Below, in pieces: positions 20,617-28,913 of a stretch of DNA of 64,000 bases. The position numbers and the translations under genes are program-made. Origin of the DNA: Gp6-AA40 sp963772955. Lineage in GTDB: Bacteria > Acidobacteriota > Vicinamibacteria > Vicinamibacterales > UBA2999. The stretch spans positions 620,001 to 684,000 of the forward strand of contig CAVYZF010000009.1 of the NCBI GenBank assembly GCA_963772955.1, in the 5' to 3' direction. Position 1 is the stretch's first letter, and each line of letters starts with the position of its first letter. The notes beneath the pieces were generated by a model that saw only the letters and a program-made list of their open reading frames with translations, was not told the origin of the DNA and did no database searches.

Positions 20617-21681
20617 ATGGGAATCATGGATTTCATCAAGGGCGAACTGCTCGAAGTCATCGAGTGGACCGACGACTCCAGGGACACGCTCTCCTGGCAG
20701 TACCCTGACGAAGACAAGGCCATCAAGAACGGCGCTCAGCTCATCGTCCGCGAGTCGCAGGTCGCGCAGTTCGTCTACCTCGGTGAGTTCGGCGACACGT
20801 TCAAGCCGGGCAAGCACACGCTGACGACGGACAACATCCCGGTCCTGACGAAACTGAAGTCGTGGCCGTTTGGCTTCAACTCACCGTTCAAGGCGGACAT
20901 CTACTTTGTCACCACGCGCCTCTTCACCGGCAACAAGTGGGGCACGTCCAACCCGGTGATGCTGCGCGACAATGACTTCGGCATCGTGCGCGTGCGTGCC
21001 TTCGGCACCTACGACTTCAAGGTCGTCGATCCGAAAATTTTCCTGAAGGAGGTCGCCGGATCGGATCACAACTTCCGCCTCGACGAGTTCGCCGACACGA
21101 TGCGGTCCCGCATCGTGAGCATCTTCACCGACGCGATCGCGAGCGCGAAGATTCCCGTGCTCGATGTGGCGTCACGCTACACGGAGCTCGGCGAAGCGCT
21201 CCTCCCGCTGATCAACCCGGCCATCACCACGAAGTACGGCATCGAGATCGGCAGCTTCATCGTCGAGAACGTGTCAGTGCCGCCGGAGGTGGAGCAGGCG
21301 ATCGACAAGCGCTCCAGCATGGCCGCCGTTGGCAATCTCAATGACTTCGTGAAGTACCAGATGGGCAAGGGGCTCGAAAGTGGCGGCGGTGGCGGTGCCG
21401 CGGGCACGGCCGCGGAGTTGGCGGTCGGCTTCGGGATCGCGCAGCAGATGATGAAAGACGGCTTCATGGGTGGCCATGCCACACCGACCGTCGCAGTGGG
21501 TGCGCCGTCCGCGCCGGCCGCGGGCATGCCGGAGCTCCTCAGTCCCGCCGAAGCAGCTCAGGTTCTTGGTGTCAGTGAGGCCGATGTCATGGCCGTCCTC
21601 GAATCCGGTGAGTTGAAGGGCCGGAAGATCGGATCGACCTGGCGCATCCCGCGCGCGGCGATCACGAGCTACATGTCTTGA
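20617..21681 (+). CDS. SPFH-domain protein (YdjI-like) with C-terminal excisionase-type HTH
   Basis: 354 residues from ATG 20617 (AGAGGAGCGGAG upstream). Residues 1-240 match the YdjI/virion-core-like SPFH family (MDFIKGELLEVIEW, GEFGDTFKPGKHTL, YGIEIGSFIVENVSVPPEVE), membrane-associated scaffolds. A glycine/alanine-rich linker follows. The last 50 residues (LLSPAEAAQVLGVSEADVMA...GRKIGSTWRIPRAAITSY) form an excisionase/MerR-like helix-turn-helix, here probably used for binding rather than recombination. The zinc-ribbon membrane protein downstream corresponds to YdjG. A role in membrane or phage-shock-like stress is inferred from the family. Confidence 0.85.
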   Translation: MGIMDFIKGELLEVIEWTDDSRDTLSWQYPDEDKAIKNGAQLIVRESQVAQFVYLGEFGDTFKPGKHTLTTDNIPVLTKLKSWPFGFNSPFKADIYFVTTRLFTGNKWGTSNPVMLRDNDFGIVRVRAFGTYDFKVVDPKIFLKEVAGSDHNFRLDEFADTMRSRIVSIFTDAIASAKIPVLDVASRYTELGEALLPLINPAITTKYGIEIGSFIVENVSVPPEVEQAIDKRSSMAAVGNLNDFVKYQMGKGLESGGGGGAAGTAAELAVGFGIAQQMMKDGFMGGHATPTVAVGAPSAPAAGMPELLSPAEAAQVLGVSEADVMAVLESGELKGRKIGSTWRIPRAAITSYMS

Positions 21682-21693
21682 CGCGCTGCGCGC

Positions 21694-21794
21694 GAATGCA
21701 AAAGTCAAAATGCGAAATGCAAATCACTGACGCAAACATAGGAGGCGGCTTTCGCGCTGACACTGTTTGCATCTTGCATTTTGCATTTTGAATT
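21694..21794. repeat. Inverted heptamer array, ATGCAAA family (copy 4)
   Basis: The left arm (21694-21723) and right arm (21765-21794) are reverse complements built from ATGCAAA/TTTGCAT units around a unique 41-nt spacer. The right arm ends four bases before the ATG of the next gene. Its core is almost identical to copies 1 and 3 although the flanking genes are unrelated. Confidence 0.85.
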
Positions 21795-21798
21795 ACCG

Positions 21799-22899
21799 AT
21801 GAGCACCCAAGTCGCAGCACTCGAAAAACATGAGTGTCCCGCCTGCGGTGCGCAGGCGGAGTGGAATCCGGCCACGCAGAAGCTGGTGTGTCCGTTCTGC
21901 GGAACCGAGTCGCCGTACACGATCGATCGCGAGCAGGGAAAGGTCGTCGAGCTCGATCTCGTCAAGGCGCTGCGCGAGCTGCCGGAAGAGGAGCGCGGCT
22001 GGAATACCGAGCGGCGCAGCGTGCAATGTCAGTCCTGCCGCGCGGTCATGGTGTTCGATCCGGCTCGCGTAGGACAGAACTGCGAGTTCTGTGGCTCACC
22101 GGCGCTGGTTGACTATCAGGAGCTTCGATCGCCGATCCGTCCGCAGGGCGTGCTGCCGTTTCGCATCGACGCGAGCCGCGTTCGCGACGACATCAAGCGC
22201 TGGTGGCGAAGCCGATGGTTCGCGCCGGGTAAGCTCGCGCTGTCGGCGCTCGTCGACACCATCAAGAGCCTCTACATCCCGTACTGGACGTTCGACGCGC
22301 AGGTGCACTGTCCGTGGACGGCGGAGGCGGGCTACTACTACTACGTCGATGTTCCGGGCGTCGACAACAAGGGCCGGACGGTTGTCCGTCGCGAGCGACG
22401 CGTCCGCTGGGAGCCAGCCGCTGGCGTCGTCGATACGTTCTTCGACGATGAGGCGGTACCGGGGACGCAGGGCCTGCCGGTGGATCTGCTGCGCAAGGTC
22501 GAGCCGTTCCCGACGAAGGAGGTCGTGCCGTACGACACCGCGTTCCTCTCCGGTCACGTCGTCGAGCACTATCAGGTTGTCCTGCTCGATGCAGGGCAGC
22601 GGTCGTTGGAGCAAATGAACGCAAAACTCGTTGTGCTGTGCGCGCGACAGATTCCCGGCGACACGCATCGGAACCTGCAGACCTACCCGGAGTTCTCGGG
22701 CCGCACCTTCAAGCACGTGCTGGTCCCAGTGTGGCTGTTGAACTACGACTACGGATCGAAGCCGTATCAGGTGATTGTGAACGGCTATACCGGCGCAATC
22801 GCCGGGCGTCATCCACTCAGTTTCTGGAAGATCGCGCTGCTCGTGCTGCTGGCGGTGCTGGCGACGCTCGTCTTCATCTGGATAAACTCTCAGTCGTAG
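21799..22899 (+). CDS. Zinc-ribbon membrane protein (YdjG-like)
   Basis: 366 residues from ATG 21799. Two zinc ribbons sit at the N-terminus (CPACGAQAEW...CPFCGTES, residues 13-35, and CQSCRAVM...CEFCGSPAL, about 75-97). A large beta-rich domain (PQGVLPFRI, SLYIPYWTFDAQVHC, TFKHVLVPVWLLNYDYG) follows, with one transmembrane helix at the C-terminus (IALLVLLAVLATLVFIWINS). The layout corresponds to Bacillus YdjG, usually encoded beside a YdjI SPFH protein as here. It likely anchors a zinc-ribbon/SPFH complex to the membrane (inference from the pair). Confidence 0.8.
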   Translation: MSTQVAALEKHECPACGAQAEWNPATQKLVCPFCGTESPYTIDREQGKVVELDLVKALRELPEEERGWNTERRSVQCQSCRAVMVFDPARVGQNCEFCGSPALVDYQELRSPIRPQGVLPFRIDASRVRDDIKRWWRSRWFAPGKLALSALVDTIKSLYIPYWTFDAQVHCPWTAEAGYYYYVDVPGVDNKGRTVVRRERRVRWEPAAGVVDTFFDDEAVPGTQGLPVDLLRKVEPFPTKEVVPYDTAFLSGHVVEHYQVVLLDAGQRSLEQMNAKLVVLCARQIPGDTHRNLQTYPEFSGRTFKHVLVPVWLLNYDYGSKPYQVIVNGYTGAIAGRHPLSFWKIALLVLLAVLATLVFIWINSQS

Positions 22900-22908
22900 A
22901 ATGCGCCG

Positions 22909-23576
22909 GTGAGTGAGGTCCGCTGTGCGAACTGCGCCCGGGCGCTCGATGGTCCGTACTGCTCTACGTGTGGCCAGAAGGCCGTCGAGATTCATCGTCC
23001 TGTCCGGGAGCTGATCTCGCAGACCATCGAGGAGACGCTGAGCGTCGACGCGCGTCTGGTTCGCACGCTGCGGCCGCTGCTGTTCAAGCCGGGTCTTGTC
23101 ACGCGCGAGTATCTGTCGGGACATCGCGTGGTGCATGTACCGCCACTCAAGGCGTACTTGATCTCCGCGCTCGTGTTCTTCGGCTTGTTCACGGTCTTTC
23201 CGAGTGGCGCTCAGATCGATGTCTTCACGACTGAGGAAGAGTTGCCGGGTTGCTCGAGCTGTTCTACCGTCGCGCGGGTTACTACGTCGATCACCTGGTG
23301 TTCTCGCTCTACTACCACGCCTTCGTCTTCGTGGTGTTTTCAGCCCTGTTTCTCATGAGCCACACCAGTGGTGTGCTGCCGGGCACGGTCAGAGCGTCGA
23401 TCGGCTTTGCACTACTGGGCTGGCTGGCCGCCTATCTCCCCATTGCGCTGCGGCGTGTCTACGGCGGATCGCGATGGATGACGTTCGTCAAGCTGGTAGG
23501 GTTTGGCGCGACATATCTCGTCGTCTTTTGGGTTGGCTTCATGACCGTCCTGCTCATCGGCTTGTCGATGGTCTGA
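22909..23576 (+). pseudogene. DUF3667-family zinc-ribbon membrane protein, internally deleted and frameshifted
   Basis: From GTG 22909 the protein begins with a zinc ribbon (RCANCARALDGPYCSTCGQK) and the DUF3667 segment ELISQTIEETLSVD...LLFKPGLVTREYLSGHRV, then a first transmembrane helix (LISALVFFGLF). At about 23230-23250 the frame changes and the family's later part follows (LLELFYRRAGYYVDHLVFSL and YYHAFVFVVF) with three more membrane segments to a stop at 23576. Intact relatives have a longer middle region, so sequence was lost as well as frame. It closes the zinc-ribbon/SPFH cluster. Confidence 0.7.
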
Positions 23577-23607
23577 GCCGGGCTCAGACGTGAGGTACGC
23601 TGTTGGG

Positions 23608-25260
23608 ATGGGCGGCTCGACCACGGCCGATCGCACGGAATTGCTCGCGCGCCTGCGCGAGACCATCGATCTCCTCGAGTCGATTGCCGCCGATCGCACG
23701 GTCCTCGCGGGTGTTCCGGACGAGGAGCGAAAGCGGCTGCTGCAGGCCGTCGCACACGTGTATAGCCCGGACCGTGTCGAGCGGCGTCGGATGTCAAAGG
23801 TCGTCGCACGAGACCGAAAGGCTGCCCGCGTGCGCAGCGATCAAAACGTGCTGCACGAGACGGGTATCCGCTCACTCCGGCGCAGGCCTGTTTTTCACAC
23901 GCCAAACGTTTTCCCGACGCTGTCCATTGCCGATGGCTTCGATGCCCGCGATTTTCACCAGGAGGCCACGTCCGAAGCCCGAGTCCCGTCCCTCGACGTT
24001 GCTCGGGACGCCCTGAGCGACAGTCGAAGGGCGAATCCCGAATCCCGAGAACTGCAGCACTGCTATGTCTGCAAACAGAAGTACACGACGATCCACGACT
24101 TCTACGATCAGCTCTGTCCCGGGTGTGCCGCGCTGAACTTCACGAAGCGTAGCGAGCGTGCGGATCTTCGCGGGCGTGTCGCTTTGCTCACTGGCGGTCG
24201 CGTCAAGATCGGCTACCAGGCCGGACTGAAGCTGCTTCGCTGTGGCGCGCGGCTCATCGTGACCACTCGCTTCCCGCGCGATGCGGCGACTCGATACGCG
24301 AACGAGCCTGACTTCGAGCAGTGGGGCGATCGGCTCGAGATCTTTGGCCTGGACCTGCGCCACACGCCGAGCGTCGAGGCCTTCTGCCGGAAGATGCTCG
24401 ACACGCGGGATCGTCTCGACTTCATCATCAACAACGCGTGCCAGACCGTGCGCCGGCCTCCCGACTTCTACGCGCACATGATGGAAGGGGAGACCGCGGC
24501 CCTCAGCCACATGCCGGAGCACGTGCGCCGGCTCGTGGGCAGCTACGAAGGACTGCGCGGCTATCACATGTTGCCTGAAGCAGGCGCCGAGCAGGACCCG
24601 GCTGACGCAGCGAACCACGCCCAGGAGGTCGCGCGCGTGGCCGGATTGACCGGCATTACGCACGCGGCGGAGTTGTCGCAGGTGGCGCTGCTACCTGAGG
24701 AGCTGACGGCGCAGAAGGATCTGTTCCCTGAAGGGCGGCTCGACCAGGATCTGCAGCAGGTCGACCTGCGCGGTCGCAACTCGTGGCGGCTGCTCCTCGC
24801 GGAGGTGTCGACGGTCGAGTTGCTCGAGGTGCAGCTGGTGAACGCCGTCGCGCCGTTCGTCTTCAACGCGCGGCTCAAGCCACTCATGCTCCGCACTCCC
24901 GGTGGCGACAAGCACATCGTCAATGTGTCCGCGGTCGAAGGGCAGTTCTATCGGAACTTCAAGACGACGCGCCATCCGCATACGAACATGGCGAAGGCCG
25001 CGCTGAACATGATGACCCGCACCGCGGCCGCCGACTACCACCACGACGGCATTCACATGAACAGCGTCGACACCGGCTGGGTGACGGACGAAGATCCGGT
25101 CGAGATCGCCGCCCGCAAGACCGCCGAGCAGCGATTCCATCCGCCGCTCGACATCGTCGACGGTGCCGCCCGCATCGTGGACCCGATCATCAGCGGCTTC
25201 AACACCGGCACCCATATCTGGGGGCAGTTTCTCAAGGACTACAAGCCTGTTGACTGGTAG
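23608..25260 (+). CDS. SDR-fold oxidoreductase with N-terminal extension and zinc ribbon
   Basis: About 550 residues from ATG 23608 (GTG 23590 also in frame). The first 150 residues are helical and low-similarity. A CxxC pair follows (CYVCKQKY...LCPGC). The SDR domain starts near residue 190 with LLTGGRVKIGYQAG (variant glycine loop) and keeps the NNAC motif and VSAVEG. At the YxxxK position the protein reads TNMAKAALNMM, so the catalytic Tyr is Thr while Lys is kept. Reductase activity may therefore be altered or lost. A heptamer repeat is embedded in frame at 23974-24046, before the zinc ribbon. Confidence 0.78.
   Translation: MGGSTTADRTELLARLRETIDLLESIAADRTVLAGVPDEERKRLLQAVAHVYSPDRVERRRMSKVVARDRKAARVRSDQNVLHETGIRSLRRRPVFHTPNVFPTLSIADGFDARDFHQEATSEARVPSLDVARDALSDSRRANPESRELQHCYVCKQKYTTIHDFYDQLCPGCAALNFTKRSERADLRGRVALLTGGRVKIGYQAGLKLLRCGARLIVTTRFPRDAATRYANEPDFEQWGDRLEIFGLDLRHTPSVEAFCRKMLDTRDRLDFIINNACQTVRRPPDFYAHMMEGETAALSHMPEHVRRLVGSYEGLRGYHMLPEAGAEQDPADAANHAQEVARVAGLTGITHAAELSQVALLPEELTAQKDLFPEGRLDQDLQQVDLRGRNSWRLLLAEVSTVELLEVQLVNAVAPFVFNARLKPLMLRTPGGDKHIVNVSAVEGQFYRNFKTTRHPHTNMAKAALNMMTRTAAADYHHDGIHMNSVDTGWVTDEDPVEIAARKTAEQRFHPPLDIVDGAARIVDPIISGFNTGTHIWGQFLKDYKPVDW
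23974..24046. repeat. GARNCCC heptamers plus palindrome inside a coding region
   Basis: GAAGCCC-GAGTCCC (23974-23987) and GAATCCC-GAATCCC (24033-24046) flank an imperfect hairpin containing CCCTGAGCGACAGTCGAAGG, a palindrome type seen as a dispersed repeat in many soil bacteria (from memory). The whole block is translated as a linker of about 25 residues. The same heptamer forms the array at 41801. Confidence 0.65.
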
Positions 25261-25276
25261 GTGGTGGGTGGTTAGT
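25256..25276. repeat. Heptamer array GGTNNGT (3 units)
   Basis: GGTAGGT-GGTGGGT-GGTTAGT begins inside the stop codon of the SDR gene, followed by a partly complementary CCACC/CCATCC stretch. The same GGTNNGT pattern recurs at 62796-62823. Confidence 0.65.
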
Positions 25277-25313
25277 GGTACCACCATCCACGAACCAGTA
25301 AAATAGGAGCGGT

Positions 25314-26411
25314 ATGGACACGATCAATTTCACCCGCGGGGTGCCCGCCAACGAATCGTTCCCGACTGCCGAACTCATTGACGCCTCGACGGCCGTCTTC
25401 ACGTCGCACGGGAACCAGATGCTGCAGTACGGTCCGTCGCGCGGCTTCGAGCCACTGCGCCAGTGGCTCGCCGAGTGGCAGCGCGTCGAGGTCGATCGTG
25501 TGATCACGGCCAACGGGTCGCTGCAGCTGATCGAGTTCCTCTGCCTGCACATGATCAAGCCGGGGGATCTCGTGTTTACCGAGTCACCCAGCTACGACCG
25601 CACACTTGGCCTGCTTCGCCGTCACGGCGCCCGTGTCATCGGCATCGAGATGGAGCCGGACGGTCCGAACATCGATGCGCTCGAGAGCGCGTTGAAGAAG
25701 GCGGTGCCGAAGTTCTTTTACCTGATTCCCGACTTCCAGAATCCGGCAGGCGCGACCTGCTCCGGTCCGAAGCGCCGGCGGATCGTCGAATTGGCGAACC
25801 AGTACAACGTGCTGCTCGTCGAAGACGCTCCATACCGGATGCTGCGGTATCGCGGGACTGAAGAGCCGACGCTCTACGAGCTTGCGCCCGAGCGCACGCT
25901 GCATATGAGCTCGTTCACCAAGCTCATTGCGCCCGGTGTTCGCTGCGGCTTCATGCTCGGTGACCCGGCGATTCTCGGCAAGCTCGCCAAGGTCGCCGAG
26001 GACACCTACATCTCTCCCGGGTACGTGGCGCAGGCGATCACCTGGGAGTGGTGCCGTCGAGGACTGTTGCCGCCGCAGATCGAGCGCCTGAAGAAGTTGT
26101 ATGCCCCGCGGCTGGATGCGTGTCTTGCCGGCATCGCGAAGTACATGCCGGATGCGAAAGCCACCAAACCCGATGGCGGGTTCTTCATCTCGCTGACGCT
26201 GCCTGAAGGCGTCAGCACCATTGCGGTTCGCACGCAGGCAACGGCGAAGGGTCTCAATCTCGCCGATGGTCTCGCGTTCTTCCCCGAGGGTGGTGGCGAG
26301 CGCTTCATTCGTCTGCCGTTCTGCGCGCTCTCACCGGCAGAGATCGACGACGGCGTGAAGAGGCTTTCAGAAGCGGTTAGAGAGACGCAGTCAGCTCCCG
26401 CCGTCCGCTAG
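25314..26411 (+). CDS. PLP-dependent class I/II aminotransferase (2-aminoadipate/valine type)
   Basis: 365 residues from ATG 25314. It has the type I aminotransferase fold with YGPSRGFEPLRQWLAEW, the ANGSLQLIEFL and ESPSYDRTL segments, IPDFQNPAG (substrate/PLP-ring contact Asn), LLVEDAPYRMLRY (Asp for the PLP nitrogen) and the Schiff-base lysine K203 in SSFTKLIAPGVRCGF. Closest in pattern to LysN/2-aminoadipate or valine-pyruvate aminotransferases that lack the MocR DNA-binding domain. The exact substrate is not determined. Confidence 0.9.
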   Translation: MDTINFTRGVPANESFPTAELIDASTAVFTSHGNQMLQYGPSRGFEPLRQWLAEWQRVEVDRVITANGSLQLIEFLCLHMIKPGDLVFTESPSYDRTLGLLRRHGARVIGIEMEPDGPNIDALESALKKAVPKFFYLIPDFQNPAGATCSGPKRRRIVELANQYNVLLVEDAPYRMLRYRGTEEPTLYELAPERTLHMSSFTKLIAPGVRCGFMLGDPAILGKLAKVAEDTYISPGYVAQAITWEWCRRGLLPPQIERLKKLYAPRLDACLAGIAKYMPDAKATKPDGGFFISLTLPEGVSTIAVRTQATAKGLNLADGLAFFPEGGGERFIRLPFCALSPAEIDDGVKRLSEAVRETQSAPAVR

Positions 26412-26418
26412 GACGGCC

Positions 26419-26463
26419 GGGGTCAGACCCCTCGACACGGTTCGACTCAAGGGGTGTGACCCC
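26419..26463. terminator. GGGGTCAGACCCCT inverted repeat between convergent genes
   Basis: The 14-nt arm 26419-26432 pairs with 26450-26463 (one mismatch) across a 17-nt loop; each arm is itself palindromic. It lies just after the aminotransferase stop and before the end of the convergent PD40 gene, so it may serve as a bidirectional terminator. No T-run is present. The GGGGTCNGACCCC core is a repeat type seen in many genomes. Confidence 0.5.
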
Positions 26464-26500
26464 GCAGAGGAGCCGGCTCGGCCAGCTTGGCATGAAGATC

Positions 26501-28351
26501 TCAACGTGGTGCCGGAGCTGTCGTCGGCATCGCGAAGAGGAACCGGTCGCCGTCCTTGCTCACGTTCTTCCATTGCAGCGCGTTTCCCGGCAGCGGGCCC
26601 GGGAGGCTGAACAGAAGGCGAGGTGCCCCCGCTTTGAACGTCGGACTCGTGGTCACCTCCACGGCCATGACCTCCCAGTTGCGAGTCATGAAATAAAGCT
26701 CCTTGCCGTCCTGACGCCACGTGACCATCCCGATGGCGCCGTCCTTCGACACTTGCACGGCCGGACCCGGTCCCGGCGCCTCGGGCTTGCTCGCATCGAA
26801 CGGGCGCACGTACACTTCGCCACGATCGACGTCGGCTTCGTTCGAGAGGTACGCGAGGAAGCGGTTGTCGGGAGAGAACCTTCCCTGCCCAGCGTCGTAG
26901 TCCTCGCGCAGCCAGTCGATCTCCTTGCGCTCCAGCCCATTCTTGTTGTCGCCGATAGGCACGACGACGATGACGCCGGTGAAGAACGTCAGGAACTTGC
27001 CATCGGGCGACCAGTCGGTGAGGACCATTCCTGCCCCAGGCGTGTACTGGAACAGGAGCTCGGCTTCGCCAGTTCCGTCGGCGGCTTTTCGATAGATGCC
27101 GGACAGGCCGTCCTTCGTCGAGACGTACGCCACCTGCTTGCCATCCGGAGACCAGATCGGCGCGTTCTGCGGATAGACATCGTTGGTAATCGGCGTGCCC
27201 GTGCCGCTGGCGAGATCGATCGTCCAAATGTCCACGTTGCCGCTCTGCGGGTCGTTTCGCATCACGACGGCGCGCGTTCCGTCTGGAGAGAGGTTGGGCT
27301 GGTTGTAGAAGCCGGGTTGACCGATCTTGCTGAGTACCTTTCCCTCCCGGTCGTACATCGTCAACTGCCGCAGCTGCGGACGAGGAACGGCAATCACGAA
27401 TCGATCGCCATCGCGATTGACACTGGCGGTTCCCGGTCCCACGCCCGGCAGGATGTCCGAAGCAGCACGGAACAGCAGCGTCGGTTTGGCGAAAGGTGAC
27501 GCATCGCCGCCGACCTCCACTGCCATGATTCCGCGGTCCGCCGCCAGGTAGTAGAGCTCCTTGCCGTCACGCCGCCAGAAGACCATCCCCGTGCCGCCTT
27601 GATCGGAGATCCGTACTGGCGTTGCCGGGGTCGTTGCGGCCGGATCGAAGCGGATCGCGTAGATCTCGAAGCGCCCGGTCTCGTTGGACACGAACGTCAT
27701 GAACCGGTTGTCTGGCGAGAGACGTGGACCCTGCAGTTGCGACTTGCTGCGGAAGACATCGATCGGTTTGCGCTCTCCCTGGACGTTCAGCGGCAGCGCG
27801 TACAACCCACCGCCCGATAGATCGGTAGAGAAGTACGTCAGATGACGTCCGTCCTGAGACCAGTCCGTCAGCGTCATTGGCGCCGAGTTCTTGTAAAGGA
27901 GCTCTTCGCTGCCCTGGCCGTTCGACGCCTTCCGATAGAGACCGAAGTAACCCTCGCGCAATGCGACGTACGCGACCTGGCTTCCGTCGGGTGACCACGC
28001 GGGCGAGTTTGCTCCCTCGCGCGGTTGGCTCGACGTCACCTGAATCGCCTTTGCCGTTGCCACATCGATGACCCACAGGTCATTTGTCTCTTTGTCCAGG
28101 TCCGGTTTGATCACCGCCACGCGTTTCGAGTCGGGTGAGAAGACAGGCTGGTTGTAGAGGTCCCGAGGCCCGACGACACCAATCGTCTGGCCCTGGCGAT
28201 CGAACAGCGTCAGTTGGCGAGACTGCGCCTCCATGATTTGCGCGATCACGCGAGCTCGCTCGACCGGATCGCGCGGAAGCTGAGCTTCGCCGCTGAGCGG
28301 CGCCAGCAGCACGCCCGCGAGAGTGATCGAGCTCAACAATTTTGCGGACAT
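26501..28351 (-). CDS. Exported PD40/TolB-like beta-propeller protein
   Basis: 616 residues. A signal peptide (MSAKLLSSITLAGVLLAPLS) precedes repeated PD40 blades: QPVFSPDSKRVAV, SPAWSPDGSQVAYV, LTDWSQDGRHLTY, PRLSPDNRFMTF, APIWSPDGKQVAYV, LTDWSPDGKFLTFF, GRFSPDNRFLAYL. Two tandem halves of about 300 residues are visible, suggesting internal duplication. It resembles the propeller of the receptor kinase at 32120 but has no kinase domain. It is probably periplasmic, binding protein or peptide ligands. The upstream DUF6152 gene overlaps it by 19 bases, so they form a leftward operon. Confidence 0.85.
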   Translation of the reverse strand: MSAKLLSSITLAGVLLAPLSGEAQLPRDPVERARVIAQIMEAQSRQLTLFDRQGQTIGVVGPRDLYNQPVFSPDSKRVAVIKPDLDKETNDLWVIDVATAKAIQVTSSQPREGANSPAWSPDGSQVAYVALREGYFGLYRKASNGQGSEELLYKNSAPMTLTDWSQDGRHLTYFSTDLSGGGLYALPLNVQGERKPIDVFRSKSQLQGPRLSPDNRFMTFVSNETGRFEIYAIRFDPAATTPATPVRISDQGGTGMVFWRRDGKELYYLAADRGIMAVEVGGDASPFAKPTLLFRAASDILPGVGPGTASVNRDGDRFVIAVPRPQLRQLTMYDREGKVLSKIGQPGFYNQPNLSPDGTRAVVMRNDPQSGNVDIWTIDLASGTGTPITNDVYPQNAPIWSPDGKQVAYVSTKDGLSGIYRKAADGTGEAELLFQYTPGAGMVLTDWSPDGKFLTFFTGVIVVVPIGDNKNGLERKEIDWLREDYDAGQGRFSPDNRFLAYLSNEADVDRGEVYVRPFDASKPEAPGPGPAVQVSKDGAIGMVTWRQDGKELYFMTRNWEVMAVEVTTSPTFKAGAPRLLFSLPGPLPGNALQWKNVSKDGDRFLFAMPTTAPAPR

Positions 28352-28719
28352 GCCGACACCACCTTCCCATCAGGCAGGTTAAGGGTGCGCAAGAGCCCGG
28401 CGTTGGATCCGTCCCGTGCGCGACTGACCTCCGCAGTCACGACCTTGCCGATCGCCTGTTCGACGTCAACCTTGTTGATGTCGCGCGTGCGGAAGAAATT
28501 GGGTGGCGGTCCCTCGATCGACCAGGGTTGCACCTTGTCGCCGATCTTGGCGTCGACGTAGACGAAGATGTGCGGGTTCCTCCAGTCCATCTTCGTGAGC
28601 GTGCCGGTCAGCGTTACTCGATCCTTGAAGTCGAAAAGGGCTGACATGTTGTGATGCGCCCACGCGGATGCAGCCAGCAGCAACGCCGCGAGCGCGAAAC
28701 CGATGGTTCTATGTTTCAT
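28333..28719 (-). CDS. DUF6152 secreted protein
   Basis: 128 residues from ATG 28719. A signal peptide ending SAWA-HH precedes the DUF6152 pattern: HHNMSALFDFKDRVTLTG and MDWRNPHIFVYVDAK with the conserved WxNPH motif, then SIEGPPPNFF. The mature protein would begin with a His-His pair. A metal- or small-molecule-binding OB-like role is possible but unproven. It overlaps the PD40 gene; a second family member lies at 59066. Confidence 0.82.
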   Translation of the reverse strand: MKHRTIGFALAALLLAASAWAHHNMSALFDFKDRVTLTGTLTKMDWRNPHIFVYVDAKIGDKVQPWSIEGPPPNFFRTRDINKVDVEQAIGKVVTAEVSRARDGSNAGLLRTLNLPDGKVVSACPQNC

Positions 28720-28913
28720 GAACGCCCTCCTGCTGCCCCAATACGGTCCCAGGCGAGGGAAGTTCAGGTCAAAGCTCGTGCCATGGCGTCGAGCGACCGG
28801 CGAGTCAGACGTCGAGCGCAAACGGATGGTTTACAGTCCGGTGATGTGTCGACCTGTTCGATCGTGGGACGGATTCGTCCGGCGTCGCGCAGGGACCGAT
28901 CGATTCCCGACCT

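Noticed and set aside
20617..21681. Excisionase-like HTH as evidence of a prophage or integrative element
   Set aside because: It is a domain fused to an SPFH protein; no integrase, attachment site or phage gene is nearby.
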